DNA from: Clostridium sp. cel8
Lineage (GTDB): Bacteria; Bacillota; Clostridia; Clostridiales; Clostridiaceae
Assembly (NCBI RefSeq): GCF_014050525.1
Contig: NZ_JACGAG010000004.1
Span: 124,001-188,000, forward strand
Direction of reading: 5' to 3'
Length of the DNA stretch: 64,000 bases
Shown here: one piece after another, positions 17,822-27,428 of the stretch
Numbering within the stretch: position 1 is the stretch's first letter
Layout of the letters: each line of letters begins with the position of its first letter
The notes under the pieces: model-generated
Databases searched by the model: none
Told to the model about the DNA's origin: nothing
Seen by the model: only the letters and a program-made list of their open reading frames with translations
Position numbers and translations under genes: made by a program

Positions 17822-20800
17822 ATGCTTTATATTATTATTGTTATGGGAGTTAGTTTGATTTTACTATTATTATATGTAGTTATAGATATAGAAAAAGAAA
17901 AACAAAAAAACGTAATGGAATATATGTATTTTAAGGATGAAGATAGGGAAGAATTAAAAAAACATGCTGAAAAGATATCATCCATTTCTTCAGAAGTTAA
18001 GATAAAAAGTTGTAGAAGAAAGCTGATAAAGAATTTAAACATGTTTTACAATAAAATAATTGAAAATTATAATTTCCTAAATGTAGAGTTAAAAAATAAT
18101 AGGGAAGTAATACCATGTGCAAGATGGCTCCTAGACAATATGTATTTAATTGAAAGGGAATATTCTGATATAAGATATAATATGCCTAGAAAGTATTATA
18201 GAAGCTTGCCTGTAATACATAAAGGACATATGAAAGGTTATCCAAGAATATATTTTATTGCAGTTGAGATGATTTCTGGAACTTACGGAAAAATAAATGA
18301 GGAAAATATAGAATTATTTATAAAGTCATATCAGAAGAATACTGTTCTTACAACTGGAGAACTTTGGGCATTTCCTATAATGATAAGAATAGCATTAATT
18401 CAAAATATAAGTGGAATAGTTGAAAATATAGTTTATGAACAAAAAGAGAAGAATAGAGCAGAAATTTATGCAGATAAAATAATAGATCTCTATGATACTG
18501 AAGGTTCAGTAGATGAATTTAAGTTAAGAGAAAAAATAGAAGAACTTAAAAAAATGAAAATTAACTTTACTCCTTCTTTTACTGAAAGATTTGTAAAAGT
18601 ATTAAGAGATAATTTTATAGAAAATTCTAATATATATAAATGGATAGATGAAGAACTTTCAAAAAAGGGTACTACATTTGATTCTACCATAAATTTAGAT
18701 CACCAAAGGCAGAGTAATTATCAGTTTGAAATGAGCAATTGTATAAATGGAATAAGAGAAATAACATCACTTGATTGGAAAAAGAATTTTGAAAAGTTGA
18801 GTTATGTGGAAGATGTGTTAAGAAAAGATCCTATTAATGTATATGAAAATATGGATTTTCAATCACGAGATTATTATAGACACCAAATAGAGAGAATATC
18901 AAAAAAGACAGGCTTTTCAGAAGTTTTCATAGCCAAACAAGCTCTAAAGTGTGCTGAAGATGAATTTAAGATTAAAGAGGGAAAAAATATAGAAGAAGAA
19001 TATAAATTCCATGTAGGATATTACATAGTTGATGATGGATTTAAGTGTCTTATTAATCGTATAAATAATGATATAGAAGAGAATAAATATAAAAATTCAT
19101 CAATATATAATTTAAAATTAACTGAAAATATATATATAACTACAATAATTATTTCCACTATAGTATTAAGCATAATTGTAAGTTATACAGATATATACAA
19201 TGGATCCTATGATACAATATGGAAATACGTTATAACATTCTTATTAATGCTTATTCCAATAAGTGAGATATTTATATCTATTTTTAATTGGAGCATAAAT
19301 AGGTTGACTTATCCAAAATTTATACCAAAACTGGAACTGAAAGATGATATACCTGAGAATAGCAGTACTATAGTTGTTATACCTGCTATATTTAATACTA
19401 AAGATAGAATTATAAGTCTTATAAAGAAAATGGAAGTATATTACCTTTCTAATGAAGAAAAAAATTTATACTTTGCAATTCTTGGAGATTTTTCTGATAG
19501 TAGTTTGGAAGTTGAGCCAAATGATAGGATTATTATAGAAACTGCTATTAAAAAGATAAAAAAGTTAAATAAAAAATACTGTCAAGATGGAAAAGACAAG
19601 TTTTACTTCTTATGTAGATATAGGAAATACAATGAATGTGAAAAAAAGTGGATGGGTTGGGAAAGAAAACGTGGAAAACTCATGGAATTTAACTATCTCA
19701 TAAGAGGAAGTGATTCTACAAGCTATAATGTAATAAGTGGAGATATAAAGGAATTGTATAAAATAAAATATGTTATAACTCTTGATGCAGATACACAACT
19801 TCCAAGAGGAGCTGCAAAAAAGCTAATAGGAGCTATGGATCATATTTTGAATGTACCTCATATATTAAATGGGAAAATAGTAAGAGGTCACGGACTCATG
19901 CAGCCAAGAGTAAGTGTGGGAATAACAAGTGCAAATAAAACACTATATTCTAGTATTTTTTCAGGAGATACTGGAATAGATTTATATACTAGTGCAATAT
20001 CAAATGTGTATGAGGATCTTTTTGATGAAGGAATATTTACAGGAAAGGGAATATATAATGTTGATACTTTTATAACTATGCTTAAGGAGAATATACCTGA
20101 GAACTCTGTATTAAGTCACGATCTTTTGGAAGGATCCTATGTAAGAACAGCACTTATTACAGATGTGGAACTTATAGATGGCTATCCTGCTTATTATAAT
20201 TCAAGCTCCAAAAGGATACATAGGTGGGTTAGAGGAGATTGGCAGCTTATTCCGTGGTTGTTTGGTAAGAATGGATTAAATAAACTATCAAAGTGGAAAA
20301 TATTTGACAATTTAAGAAGAAGTCTTGTATCTCCTTTTATAATGATGCTTGTTTTTTGGTCAATTATCATATTTAAGAATCCAGATGAAGGTCTTGTTAT
20401 AGCACTTTTGACTCTTATATGTCCTGTGTTTTTTAATGTATCAGATTCTGTAGTTCTTCCAACAAAAGGAGTAAGTCTTTCTGGAAAAATTAATAATTTC
20501 AAATTGGCTTTGGAACAATTCTTACTCATATTTGTGTTCTTGCCCCATAAAGCATGCTTAATGGTAGATGCTATAGTAAGGACATTATATAGAGTATATA
20601 TAAGCAAACATAATTTGCTTCAATGGCAAACTGCAGAAGATGTAGAAAGAAGATCTGGAAAAAAACTTATAGATTATATAAAGTTTATGTATACTGCAAG
20701 CCTTATAGGAATTATAATTGAGATTTTGGGGTTTTACAATTCCAAAACTACAGGAATTTTGCTTATGCCATCATCTATTCTGTGGGTTTTATCTCCTTAT

Positions 20801-23800
20801 ATTGCATATAAAATAAGTGTTGATAGAAAAGATAGAGAGGATTATATTGAAAATGACGAAAAGAAATTACTAAGAGAAGTTGAAAGGCGTACTTGGGCAT
20901 ATTTTGAAGATTTTATTACAGAAGATACAAATTGGCTTGCTCCAGATAATTATCAAGAATATCCATTTAAAGGATTGGCATATAGAACATCGCCAACTAA
21001 TATGGCAATGGGCATAACTTCTAATATAGTTGCATATGACTTAGGATATATAAGTATAGATATATTTAATTTCAGATTAAATAATATAATTTCAACTATG
21101 GAAACATTAGATAGATATAAAGGTCATTTCTATAATTGGTACGATATAAAGACGAAAAAGCCATTGAATCACTATGTATCTACTGTGGACAGTGGAAATT
21201 TAATTTGTTATTTATGGCTTACAGAGGCAACTATTAGTGAGTATTTGAAATCACCTATTATAAACGAGAATTTAATATACGGATTAGAAGATACAATAAA
21301 ATTAGCTGATTCTGAGATTGAGGATAAGTATGAAGTAAAATCTATTTATGGAGAAAATATGGGAAAACTACATCATGGTGATATATATTCAATACAATAT
21401 TTTCTGAAAAGGTTAAAGGATAAATCTTCTGAAATTATTGGAAGATATAGTGACTTGTATTGGAGCAGGAAAGTTAAATCTATTTCAGAAGATTTTATAA
21501 ATACTTTAAATAAGTATTTACCATGGATAAATGATACTTTCTACAATATACTTTGTAATAATTATGATGTATATCATGATATTTGTGATGAATTAAATGA
21601 AATTATATATAACATACCTATTTTAGATATACCTGAAAGCATTACCAAAGTAGTTGAGTATTTGGATAATAAGTTACCAAAAAACAATGATGTATCTAAA
21701 TTTAGAGAGAGTATGTTATCTGCATTTAAAAATATAAATGATTTAATATACGAGCTCAAGAATCTTTTAGAGAGAATTAATGCTATGGAGGCTTCTCATG
21801 ATTTTTCTATATTGTATGATAGCAAAAGGGAATTGTTCTCTATAGGATATAGTGTTGATAATAATTGTCAAGATAAGAGCCACTATGATCTATTAGCTTC
21901 TGAGGCAAGACAGGCAAGTTTTGTAGCTATAGCTAGAGGTGAAGTAAATCAAAATCATTGGTTTAAGTTGAGTAGATCAATGGCACTTGTCCATAATAAG
22001 AGACTGATTATTTCTTGGTCTGGTACTATGTTTGAATATCTTATGCCTCTCATTATAATGAAGAGTTTTCCTAATACTCTTTTTAGTGAAACATATAAAA
22101 ATGTAGTTAGAGTTCATAAAATTTATGGTGAAAAAAATAAAGTGCCTTGGGGAATATCTGAGTGTGCATATTATAAATTTGATGCCAATTCACTATATCA
22201 GTATAAAGCTATGGGAGTTCCAGATATAGCACTTGATAGTAATACAGGTAATGAATTGGTAATAGCCCCTTATGCTTCTGCTATGGCATTGCAAGTTGAT
22301 AGAAATGCAGCTATGGACAATATAAAAAAGCTAATAAAAATTGGTGCAAAGGGAAAGTATGGATTTTATGAATCTGTAGATTGTAGTGAAAACAAATTGG
22401 TTAAGTGTTTTATGGTTCATCATCAGGGAATGAGCTTTATGTCTATTGACAACGTATTAAAATCAAAAGTACTTCAAAATAGATTTCACAGTATACCTAG
22501 GGTGAAGGCAGTTGAGCTTCTTCTTCAGGAAAAGATTCCAAGGGTAATAATTTATGATAGAAAAAAAGGTAGTAAAGTTTCATATAATCATGAAACGGAT
22601 AGAATTTCTATGCCAAAGAGAAAATATAATACTGCAAATACAAAATATCCTGAAGTTAGTATGATGTCTAATGGAAACTACTCTATTATGATAACGAATA
22701 GTGGAAGCGGATATAGTAAAAATAATGAAATGTATGTATATAGATGGAGAGAAGATTTAACACAAGATAATACAGGTATGTTTTTCTATATAAAAAATAT
22801 AAATTCCAATGAATACTGGAGTGCAGCATATGAACCTTGTAGATATCATGGGGAAAATTATAAGGTGACATTTTCAGAAGATAGGGCAGAATTTGAAAGA
22901 AAAGATGGAAATATAAAAACATACACTGAAGTTATAGTGTCCCAGGAAGATGATGCTGAGATAAGGAGCATATCACTTACAAATAGCAGTAGTCATACTA
23001 GAGATATTGAGATCACTAGCTATATGGAGGTTACACTAGCACCATACAGTTCAGATTTAGTTCATCCAGCCTTTGGAAATTTATTTATACAGACGGAGTT
23101 TTTAGAAGATCCACTATGTGTTATTGCAAGTAGAAGGCCTAGGAGGAAAGAATATGAACAGGATTGGGTAATGCAGACAGTTGCAGTTAATGGAAGTCAG
23201 ATAGGCCCTGTGCAATACGAAACAAATAGGGAAGAATTTATAGGTAGGGATAGGGATTTACAAAATCCTAAGGCAATGGACAGTGATGTTGAACTTACAG
23301 GATCTGTAGGTTCAGTAATTGATCCTATAATAAGTTTGAGAGTAAGAGTGAGAATAGATCCAGGAGAAACATGTAAAGTTGCATATACTATATCTGTAGC
23401 AAAATCTAAAGATAAAATAATAGAGATGGCTGAAAAGTATAGGTATATTGATAACGTAAATCGGGAATTTCAAATATCTACAAATGAAGCCTATATGAGG
23501 ATGAAATATCTAGGATTAAAGGTATCTACAGTAAATATATACCAGGTAATAGCATCTAGAATATTGTTTTTAAATGAATCTATGAAAAAAAGAAGTAATT
23601 ATATTATGAATATAAATAAGGGACAGTCTGCATTATGGTCTTATGGTATTTCTGGAGATTTACCTATAATTCTTGTTGTAATAAGAGATCAAAAAGATAT
23701 TTCCATTTTAAGGAGGACTTTAAATGCCCATGAATATCTTAAAATAAAGGGATTAAAAATAGATCTTGTAGTATTTAACTTAGAAGAGGATTCCTATATT

Positions 23801-26461
23801 CAGCCTATCCAAGGACAGATAAGTGAACTTATATATTCAAGCCATCTTAGAAATAAAGAAAATCAACCTGGTGGAGTGTTTGTTTATAATAAAGGGAATA
23901 TGCCAGAGGAAGATATGGATCTTGTAAAAGCTATAGCAAGGCTTGTTTTTGATAGCAAAGATGGAAATATATTTAAGCAATTAGGGGAAAATACAATTTT
24001 AAAAGATGAATATGATAGCTTCTCAATTAAACAAAAGATAAATGAATCATTTACCTATGGAATAGATACTGAAAATCTTCAGTATTTTAATGGGTTTGGA
24101 GGATTTTCACAGGAGGGTAAATCATATATTATAATACTTAGAAATTACAATAACACTCCAGCTCCATGGATAAATGTAATTTCAAATAAATCATTTGGAT
24201 TTCATGTGTCAGAATCGGGAATGGCATATACCTGGAATAAAAATAGTAGAGAAAATAAATTGACTTCATGGACCAATGATGCTGTAGTTGACGGAGAATG
24301 TGAAGCTTTGTATATAAAAGATAAAGATAGTGGAAGACTGTGGAGTATAACTCCTAATCCTATAAGGGATTCAGGAGAGTATGTAATAGAACATGGTTTT
24401 GGCTATTCTACATTTAAACACACAGCTTATGGAATATCAGGAAAAATTACAATGTTTGCATCATACAGTGACAGCGTGAAGTTTTGCAGTATAAAGTTAA
24501 AAAATAATAGTAAAAATACAAGAAGGCTGTCTGTATCTTACTATGCAAAATTAGTTTTAGGTGTTGTACACGAGAATACAGCCCAATATATAGGAACTTA
24601 TGCAGATAGTAAAAATAACTATATTTATGCTAAAAATCCTTACAGTGAACATTTTGGAAAACTTATATGTTATTTGAAAATAATAGGCGGAAAGAATTTT
24701 TCATATACTGGAGATAGAGCTGAGTTTATAGGAAGATGTGGAAGTGTAAAAGATCCACATGGACTTAAAAAAGAAAAACTCTCAAATACAGTAGGTGCAG
24801 GTATTGACCCATGTCTTGCTGAAGAGATTGACGTAACAATATCACCTAATTCAGAAAAGAGAATAATCGTTATGCTTGGGCAAGATGAGAATTTACAAAA
24901 GATAAATAAGATTATAGAAAAGTATGGAACTGTTGAAAAGGTAGATAATGAGCTTAAAAGATGTAGAGATTTTTGGAATGGCTTTCTTGGAACTATACAA
25001 GTGCATACTCCCAATAAATCTATGGATATTATGCTAAATGGGTGGCTTATGTATCAAGTTGTAAGTTGTAGGTATTGGGCAAGAAGTGCTTTTTATCAAT
25101 CAGGTGGTGCATATGGATTTAGAGATCAACTGCAAGACGTCATGTCAATTTGCTATCTTGATTCAAAGATAACCAGAGAGTATATATTATATAGCTCTAC
25201 AAGACAATACTTAGAAGGTGATGTACAGCATTGGTGGCATCCTGTTGTAGAAAGTGGTATAAGAACTAAGTTTTCCGATGATTTGTTGTGGCTTCCATAT
25301 GTTGTATCAGATTATATTAAGAATACAGGTGATTACAGCATATTAGAAGAGAAAACATCATATCTTGAAGATAGTGAACTTAAAAAAGATGAAGATGAAA
25401 GATATAGTGTATCTAAGGTATCTTCACAGAGCGGAACTATTTATGAACATTGTAATAAAGCAATAGAGCATGCCTTAAAGTTTGGAGAACATAATATTCC
25501 ACTTATGGGTTCAGGAGATTGGAATGATGGAATGAGTACTGTAGGGAACCAAGGAAGAGGAGAGAGTGTATGGCTTGGTTGGTTCCTGTATAGTATACTT
25601 GATAGATTTATACCAATTTGTAAATATATGAATGATGAAGATAGATTAAATAACTACAGTAAAGTTAAAAAATTTATAATAGATAATTTAGAGAAAAATG
25701 CATGGGATGGAAGCTGGTATAAAAGGGCATACTTTGATGATGGCACACCACTTGGATCAATACAAAATGAAGAATGTAGAATCGATTGCATAGCTCAAGC
25801 ATGGTCTGTAATATCTAAAGGAGCCAGGAAGTCAAGAGCAATAGAAGCAATGGAAGCTTTAGATAAGAATTTGGTAAAGAGAGATAGAGGTATGGTTTTG
25901 CTTTTGACACCTGCTTTTGATAAGTCACATTTGGAACCAGGTTATATAAAGGGATATTTACCCGGCATAAGAGAAAATGGAGCACAATATACTCATGGTG
26001 CTATATGGGCAATAATTGCTTTTGCAGAACTTGGATATAACAATAAGGCATATGATATATTTAATATGCTAAATCCTATAAACCATAGTAAATCATATTT
26101 GAATTGTAGAACTTACAAGCTTGAACCTTATGTCATTGCTGCAGATATATATGCTTCTAAGAATAATGAAGGTAGAGGTGGATGGAGCTGGTATACAGGT
26201 TCAGCTGGTTGGATGTATAGAGCTGGAATTGAAAGCATATTAGGGCTTAAATTTAAAGAAAATCATGGATTTACTGTAAATCCATGTATTCCAGATGAAT
26301 GGAATGGATATAATATTAGTTATAGAAGAGAAAAATGTGTATATAATATAAGCGTTAAGAGAGATTCAAATAAAGGTATATGGATAGATAATAATAAATT
26401 GGAACAAAATATAATACCTTATTTTAAAGATGGAATTCACGAAGTAATTGTAAATATATAA
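17822..26461 (+). CDS. Giant cyclic beta-1,2-glucan synthase-like protein (GT84 - glucoamylase-like - GH94)
   Basis: A 2879-residue membrane protein with the domain order of NdvB/ChvB/Cgs, which builds cyclic beta-1,2-glucan from UDP-glucose. The N-terminus is a membrane helix (1-20). A glycosyltransferase domain carries DAD (D655, D657) and RxxRW (R798-W802), with membrane helices before (about 440-520) and after (about 840-1020). A glucoamylase-like segment follows (about 1030-1560; GLAYRTSPTNMAMG, SEARQASFVAIARGE). The rest has two GH94 sandwich regions and the GH94 catalytic domain with GSGDWNDGM (D2566, D2569). The ATG at 17822 is used because AAAGGA precedes it. No glucan exporter or decorating enzyme is adjacent. 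Length is close to the proteobacterial proteins. The exact product is unproven. Confidence 0.85.
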   Translation: MLYIIIVMGVSLILLLLYVVIDIEKEKQKNVMEYMYFKDEDREELKKHAEKISSISSEVKIKSCRRKLIKNLNMFYNKIIENYNFLNVELKNNREVIPCARWLLDNMYLIEREYSDIRYNMPRKYYRSLPVIHKGHMKGYPRIYFIAVEMISGTYGKINEENIELFIKSYQKNTVLTTGELWAFPIMIRIALIQNISGIVENIVYEQKEKNRAEIYADKIIDLYDTEGSVDEFKLREKIEELKKMKINFTPSFTERFVKVLRDNFIENSNIYKWIDEELSKKGTTFDSTINLDHQRQSNYQFEMSNCINGIREITSLDWKKNFEKLSYVEDVLRKDPINVYENMDFQSRDYYRHQIERISKKTGFSEVFIAKQALKCAEDEFKIKEGKNIEEEYKFHVGYYIVDDGFKCLINRINNDIEENKYKNSSIYNLKLTENIYITTIIISTIVLSIIVSYTDIYNGSYDTIWKYVITFLLMLIPISEIFISIFNWSINRLTYPKFIPKLELKDDIPENSSTIVVIPAIFNTKDRIISLIKKMEVYYLSNEEKNLYFAILGDFSDSSLEVEPNDRIIIETAIKKIKKLNKKYCQDGKDKFYFLCRYRKYNECEKKWMGWERKRGKLMEFNYLIRGSDSTSYNVISGDIKELYKIKYVITLDADTQLPRGAAKKLIGAMDHILNVPHILNGKIVRGHGLMQPRVSVGITSANKTLYSSIFSGDTGIDLYTSAISNVYEDLFDEGIFTGKGIYNVDTFITMLKENIPENSVLSHDLLEGSYVRTALITDVELIDGYPAYYNSSSKRIHRWVRGDWQLIPWLFGKNGLNKLSKWKIFDNLRRSLVSPFIMMLVFWSIIIFKNPDEGLVIALLTLICPVFFNVSDSVVLPTKGVSLSGKINNFKLALEQFLLIFVFLPHKACLMVDAIVRTLYRVYISKHNLLQWQTAEDVERRSGKKLIDYIKFMYTASLIGIIIEILGFYNSKTTGILLMPSSILWVLSPYIAYKISVDRKDREDYIENDEKKLLREVERRTWAYFEDFITEDTNWLAPDNYQEYPFKGLAYRTSPTNMAMGITSNIVAYDLGYISIDIFNFRLNNIISTMETLDRYKGHFYNWYDIKTKKPLNHYVSTVDSGNLICYLWLTEATISEYLKSPIINENLIYGLEDTIKLADSEIEDKYEVKSIYGENMGKLHHGDIYSIQYFLKRLKDKSSEIIGRYSDLYWSRKVKSISEDFINTLNKYLPWINDTFYNILCNNYDVYHDICDELNEIIYNIPILDIPESITKVVEYLDNKLPKNNDVSKFRESMLSAFKNINDLIYELKNLLERINAMEASHDFSILYDSKRELFSIGYSVDNNCQDKSHYDLLASEARQASFVAIARGEVNQNHWFKLSRSMALVHNKRLIISWSGTMFEYLMPLIIMKSFPNTLFSETYKNVVRVHKIYGEKNKVPWGISECAYYKFDANSLYQYKAMGVPDIALDSNTGNELVIAPYASAMALQVDRNAAMDNIKKLIKIGAKGKYGFYESVDCSENKLVKCFMVHHQGMSFMSIDNVLKSKVLQNRFHSIPRVKAVELLLQEKIPRVIIYDRKKGSKVSYNHETDRISMPKRKYNTANTKYPEVSMMSNGNYSIMITNSGSGYSKNNEMYVYRWREDLTQDNTGMFFYIKNINSNEYWSAAYEPCRYHGENYKVTFSEDRAEFERKDGNIKTYTEVIVSQEDDAEIRSISLTNSSSHTRDIEITSYMEVTLAPYSSDLVHPAFGNLFIQTEFLEDPLCVIASRRPRRKEYEQDWVMQTVAVNGSQIGPVQYETNREEFIGRDRDLQNPKAMDSDVELTGSVGSVIDPIISLRVRVRIDPGETCKVAYTISVAKSKDKIIEMAEKYRYIDNVNREFQISTNEAYMRMKYLGLKVSTVNIYQVIASRILFLNESMKKRSNYIMNINKGQSALWSYGISGDLPIILVVIRDQKDISILRRTLNAHEYLKIKGLKIDLVVFNLEEDSYIQPIQGQISELIYSSHLRNKENQPGGVFVYNKGNMPEEDMDLVKAIARLVFDSKDGNIFKQLGENTILKDEYDSFSIKQKINESFTYGIDTENLQYFNGFGGFSQEGKSYIIILRNYNNTPAPWINVISNKSFGFHVSESGMAYTWNKNSRENKLTSWTNDAVVDGECEALYIKDKDSGRLWSITPNPIRDSGEYVIEHGFGYSTFKHTAYGISGKITMFASYSDSVKFCSIKLKNNSKNTRRLSVSYYAKLVLGVVHENTAQYIGTYADSKNNYIYAKNPYSEHFGKLICYLKIIGGKNFSYTGDRAEFIGRCGSVKDPHGLKKEKLSNTVGAGIDPCLAEEIDVTISPNSEKRIIVMLGQDENLQKINKIIEKYGTVEKVDNELKRCRDFWNGFLGTIQVHTPNKSMDIMLNGWLMYQVVSCRYWARSAFYQSGGAYGFRDQLQDVMSICYLDSKITREYILYSSTRQYLEGDVQHWWHPVVESGIRTKFSDDLLWLPYVVSDYIKNTGDYSILEEKTSYLEDSELKKDEDERYSVSKVSSQSGTIYEHCNKAIEHALKFGEHNIPLMGSGDWNDGMSTVGNQGRGESVWLGWFLYSILDRFIPICKYMNDEDRLNNYSKVKKFIIDNLEKNAWDGSWYKRAYFDDGTPLGSIQNEECRIDCIAQAWSVISKGARKSRAIEAMEALDKNLVKRDRGMVLLLTPAFDKSHLEPGYIKGYLPGIRENGAQYTHGAIWAIIAFAELGYNNKAYDIFNMLNPINHSKSYLNCRTYKLEPYVIAADIYASKNNEGRGGWSWYTGSAGWMYRAGIESILGLKFKENHGFTVNPCIPDEWNGYNISYRREKCVYNISVKRDSNKGIWIDNNKLEQNIIPYFKDGIHEVIVNI

Positions 26462-26516
26462 TTTTTATTTCTAAGTATTAGAATACTGGAAGGAATTTTA
26501 AATATTATCTAGAATT

Positions 26517-26542
26517 CTATTAATATGCAATAAAATTAATAG
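26517..26542. repeat. Inverted repeat upstream of desulfoferrodoxin gene
   Basis: CTATTAAT (26517-26524) and ATTAATAG (26535-26542) form an 8-bp inverted repeat with a 10-base gap, ending 13 bases before the AGGAGG. A possible operator for an oxidative-stress regulator; no known box is matched. Confidence 0.25.
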
Positions 26543-26567
26543 GGATATACAAGGAGGAATTAATAAA

Positions 26568-26948
26568 ATGACAGAGGTTAAACAAGTGTATAAGTGTGAA
26601 GTGTGTGGAAATATAGTTGAAGTTGTTAATGCAGGCGGTGGAACTTTAGTATGTTGTGGAAAACCAATGAAGCTTTTAACTGAAAATACAGTAGATGCGG
26701 CACAAGAGAAACATGTACCTGTAATTGAAAATGCAGCTGATGGTGTAACTGTAAAAGTAGGAGCTGTTGAACATCCTATGACAGAAGAGCATTATATACA
26801 ATGGATAGAAGTTCATACTGACAATAACAAGATATACAGAAAATGTTTAAATCCTGGGGATAAACCACAGGCAGAATTTAAAGTTGATGGAAAAGTTGAA
26901 TTTGCAAGAGCATATTGCAATCTCCATGGATTGTGGAAGAGTAAATAA
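26568..26948 (+). CDS. dfx: Desulfoferrodoxin (class I superoxide reductase)
   Basis: A 126-residue iron protein that reduces superoxide to peroxide without making oxygen, a defence typical of anaerobes. The N-terminal desulforedoxin-like iron site is complete (C10, C13, C29, C30). The superoxide reductase site has E47, H49, H69, H75 and the CNLH motif (C117, H120). The length equals that of the Desulfovibrio protein. The ATG has a strong AAGGAGG. It follows the glucan synthase gene by 106 bases and is followed by a long inverted repeat, so it is probably transcribed alone. Confidence 0.96.
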   Translation: MTEVKQVYKCEVCGNIVEVVNAGGGTLVCCGKPMKLLTENTVDAAQEKHVPVIENAADGVTVKVGAVEHPMTEEHYIQWIEVHTDNNKIYRKCLNPGDKPQAEFKVDGKVEFARAYCNLHGLWKSK

Positions 26949-26967
26949 AGTTAAATTTGTTTAAGAA

Positions 26968-27010
26968 TACTTTTAGGCTTAATATTTACTAAATATTAAG
27001 CCTAAAAGTA
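26968..27010. terminator. Perfect 21-bp inverted repeat after desulfoferrodoxin gene
   Basis: Positions 26968-26988 and 26990-27010 are exact reverse complements separated by one base. It is the most perfect hairpin seen in the window. It lies between dfx and the trpS leader and probably ends the dfx transcript, but a clear T-run is missing on both sides. Confidence 0.65.
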
Positions 27011-27107
27011 AAATATACGTTAAAAATTTTTAGCAAAGTATAGAAACTTATGCATAATTATAGTATAATACATAATAATAATACCAGTTGTTTAAAGATT
27101 AACTATT

Positions 27108-27340
27108 ATGTGATAAAACTGCATATATTCTTATGATAGAAATAAGTAAGTTTAAAAACAGGCTTTTAGAGAATTGTGAATTTATGGTGAGATCACATGA
27201 GTTATGTTTAAACTGAATGGAATTCTTGAGGAAATAAATGGAATTTATAATGAGGAAAAGATGTAATATTTTTTTAAACTTAGGTGGCACAGTGTTAATA
27301 CACCCTATGATTTTATAAAATCATAGGATTTTTTTGATTG
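27108..27340 (+). promoter_or_regulatory. T-box leader (tryptophan) of trpS
   Basis: The T-box core reads AGGTGGCAC near 27282-27290. The specifier is TGG at 27218-27220, preceded by GAA and followed by A. CCTATGATTT (27304-27313) pairs with AAATCATAGG (27318-27327) and runs into seven T, forming the terminator. A -10 TATAAT lies at 27064-27069. The UGGC acceptor-pairing bulge matches a tRNA ending G-CCA, which is exactly the end of the tRNA-Trp gene at 36216-36291. Confidence 0.9.
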
Positions 27341-27380
27341 TTTTATAATTAAGATTTATTATAAACTATAGATGAAAGGT

Positions 27381-27428
27381 AGGTGAAGCCTGATTTATAA
27401 TTTCTTTAATGTAAAAGTCAGGCGTAAT
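27381..27428 (+). promoter_or_regulatory. Ribosome site separated from trpS start by a hairpin
   Basis: No ribosome site lies directly before the trpS ATG (27429). AGGTG at 27381-27385 is 43 bases away, but GCCTGA (27388-27393) pairs with TCAGGC (27418-27423), extended by three inner pairs. Looping out this hairpin leaves seven bases between AGGTG and ATG, the normal distance. Confidence 0.55.
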
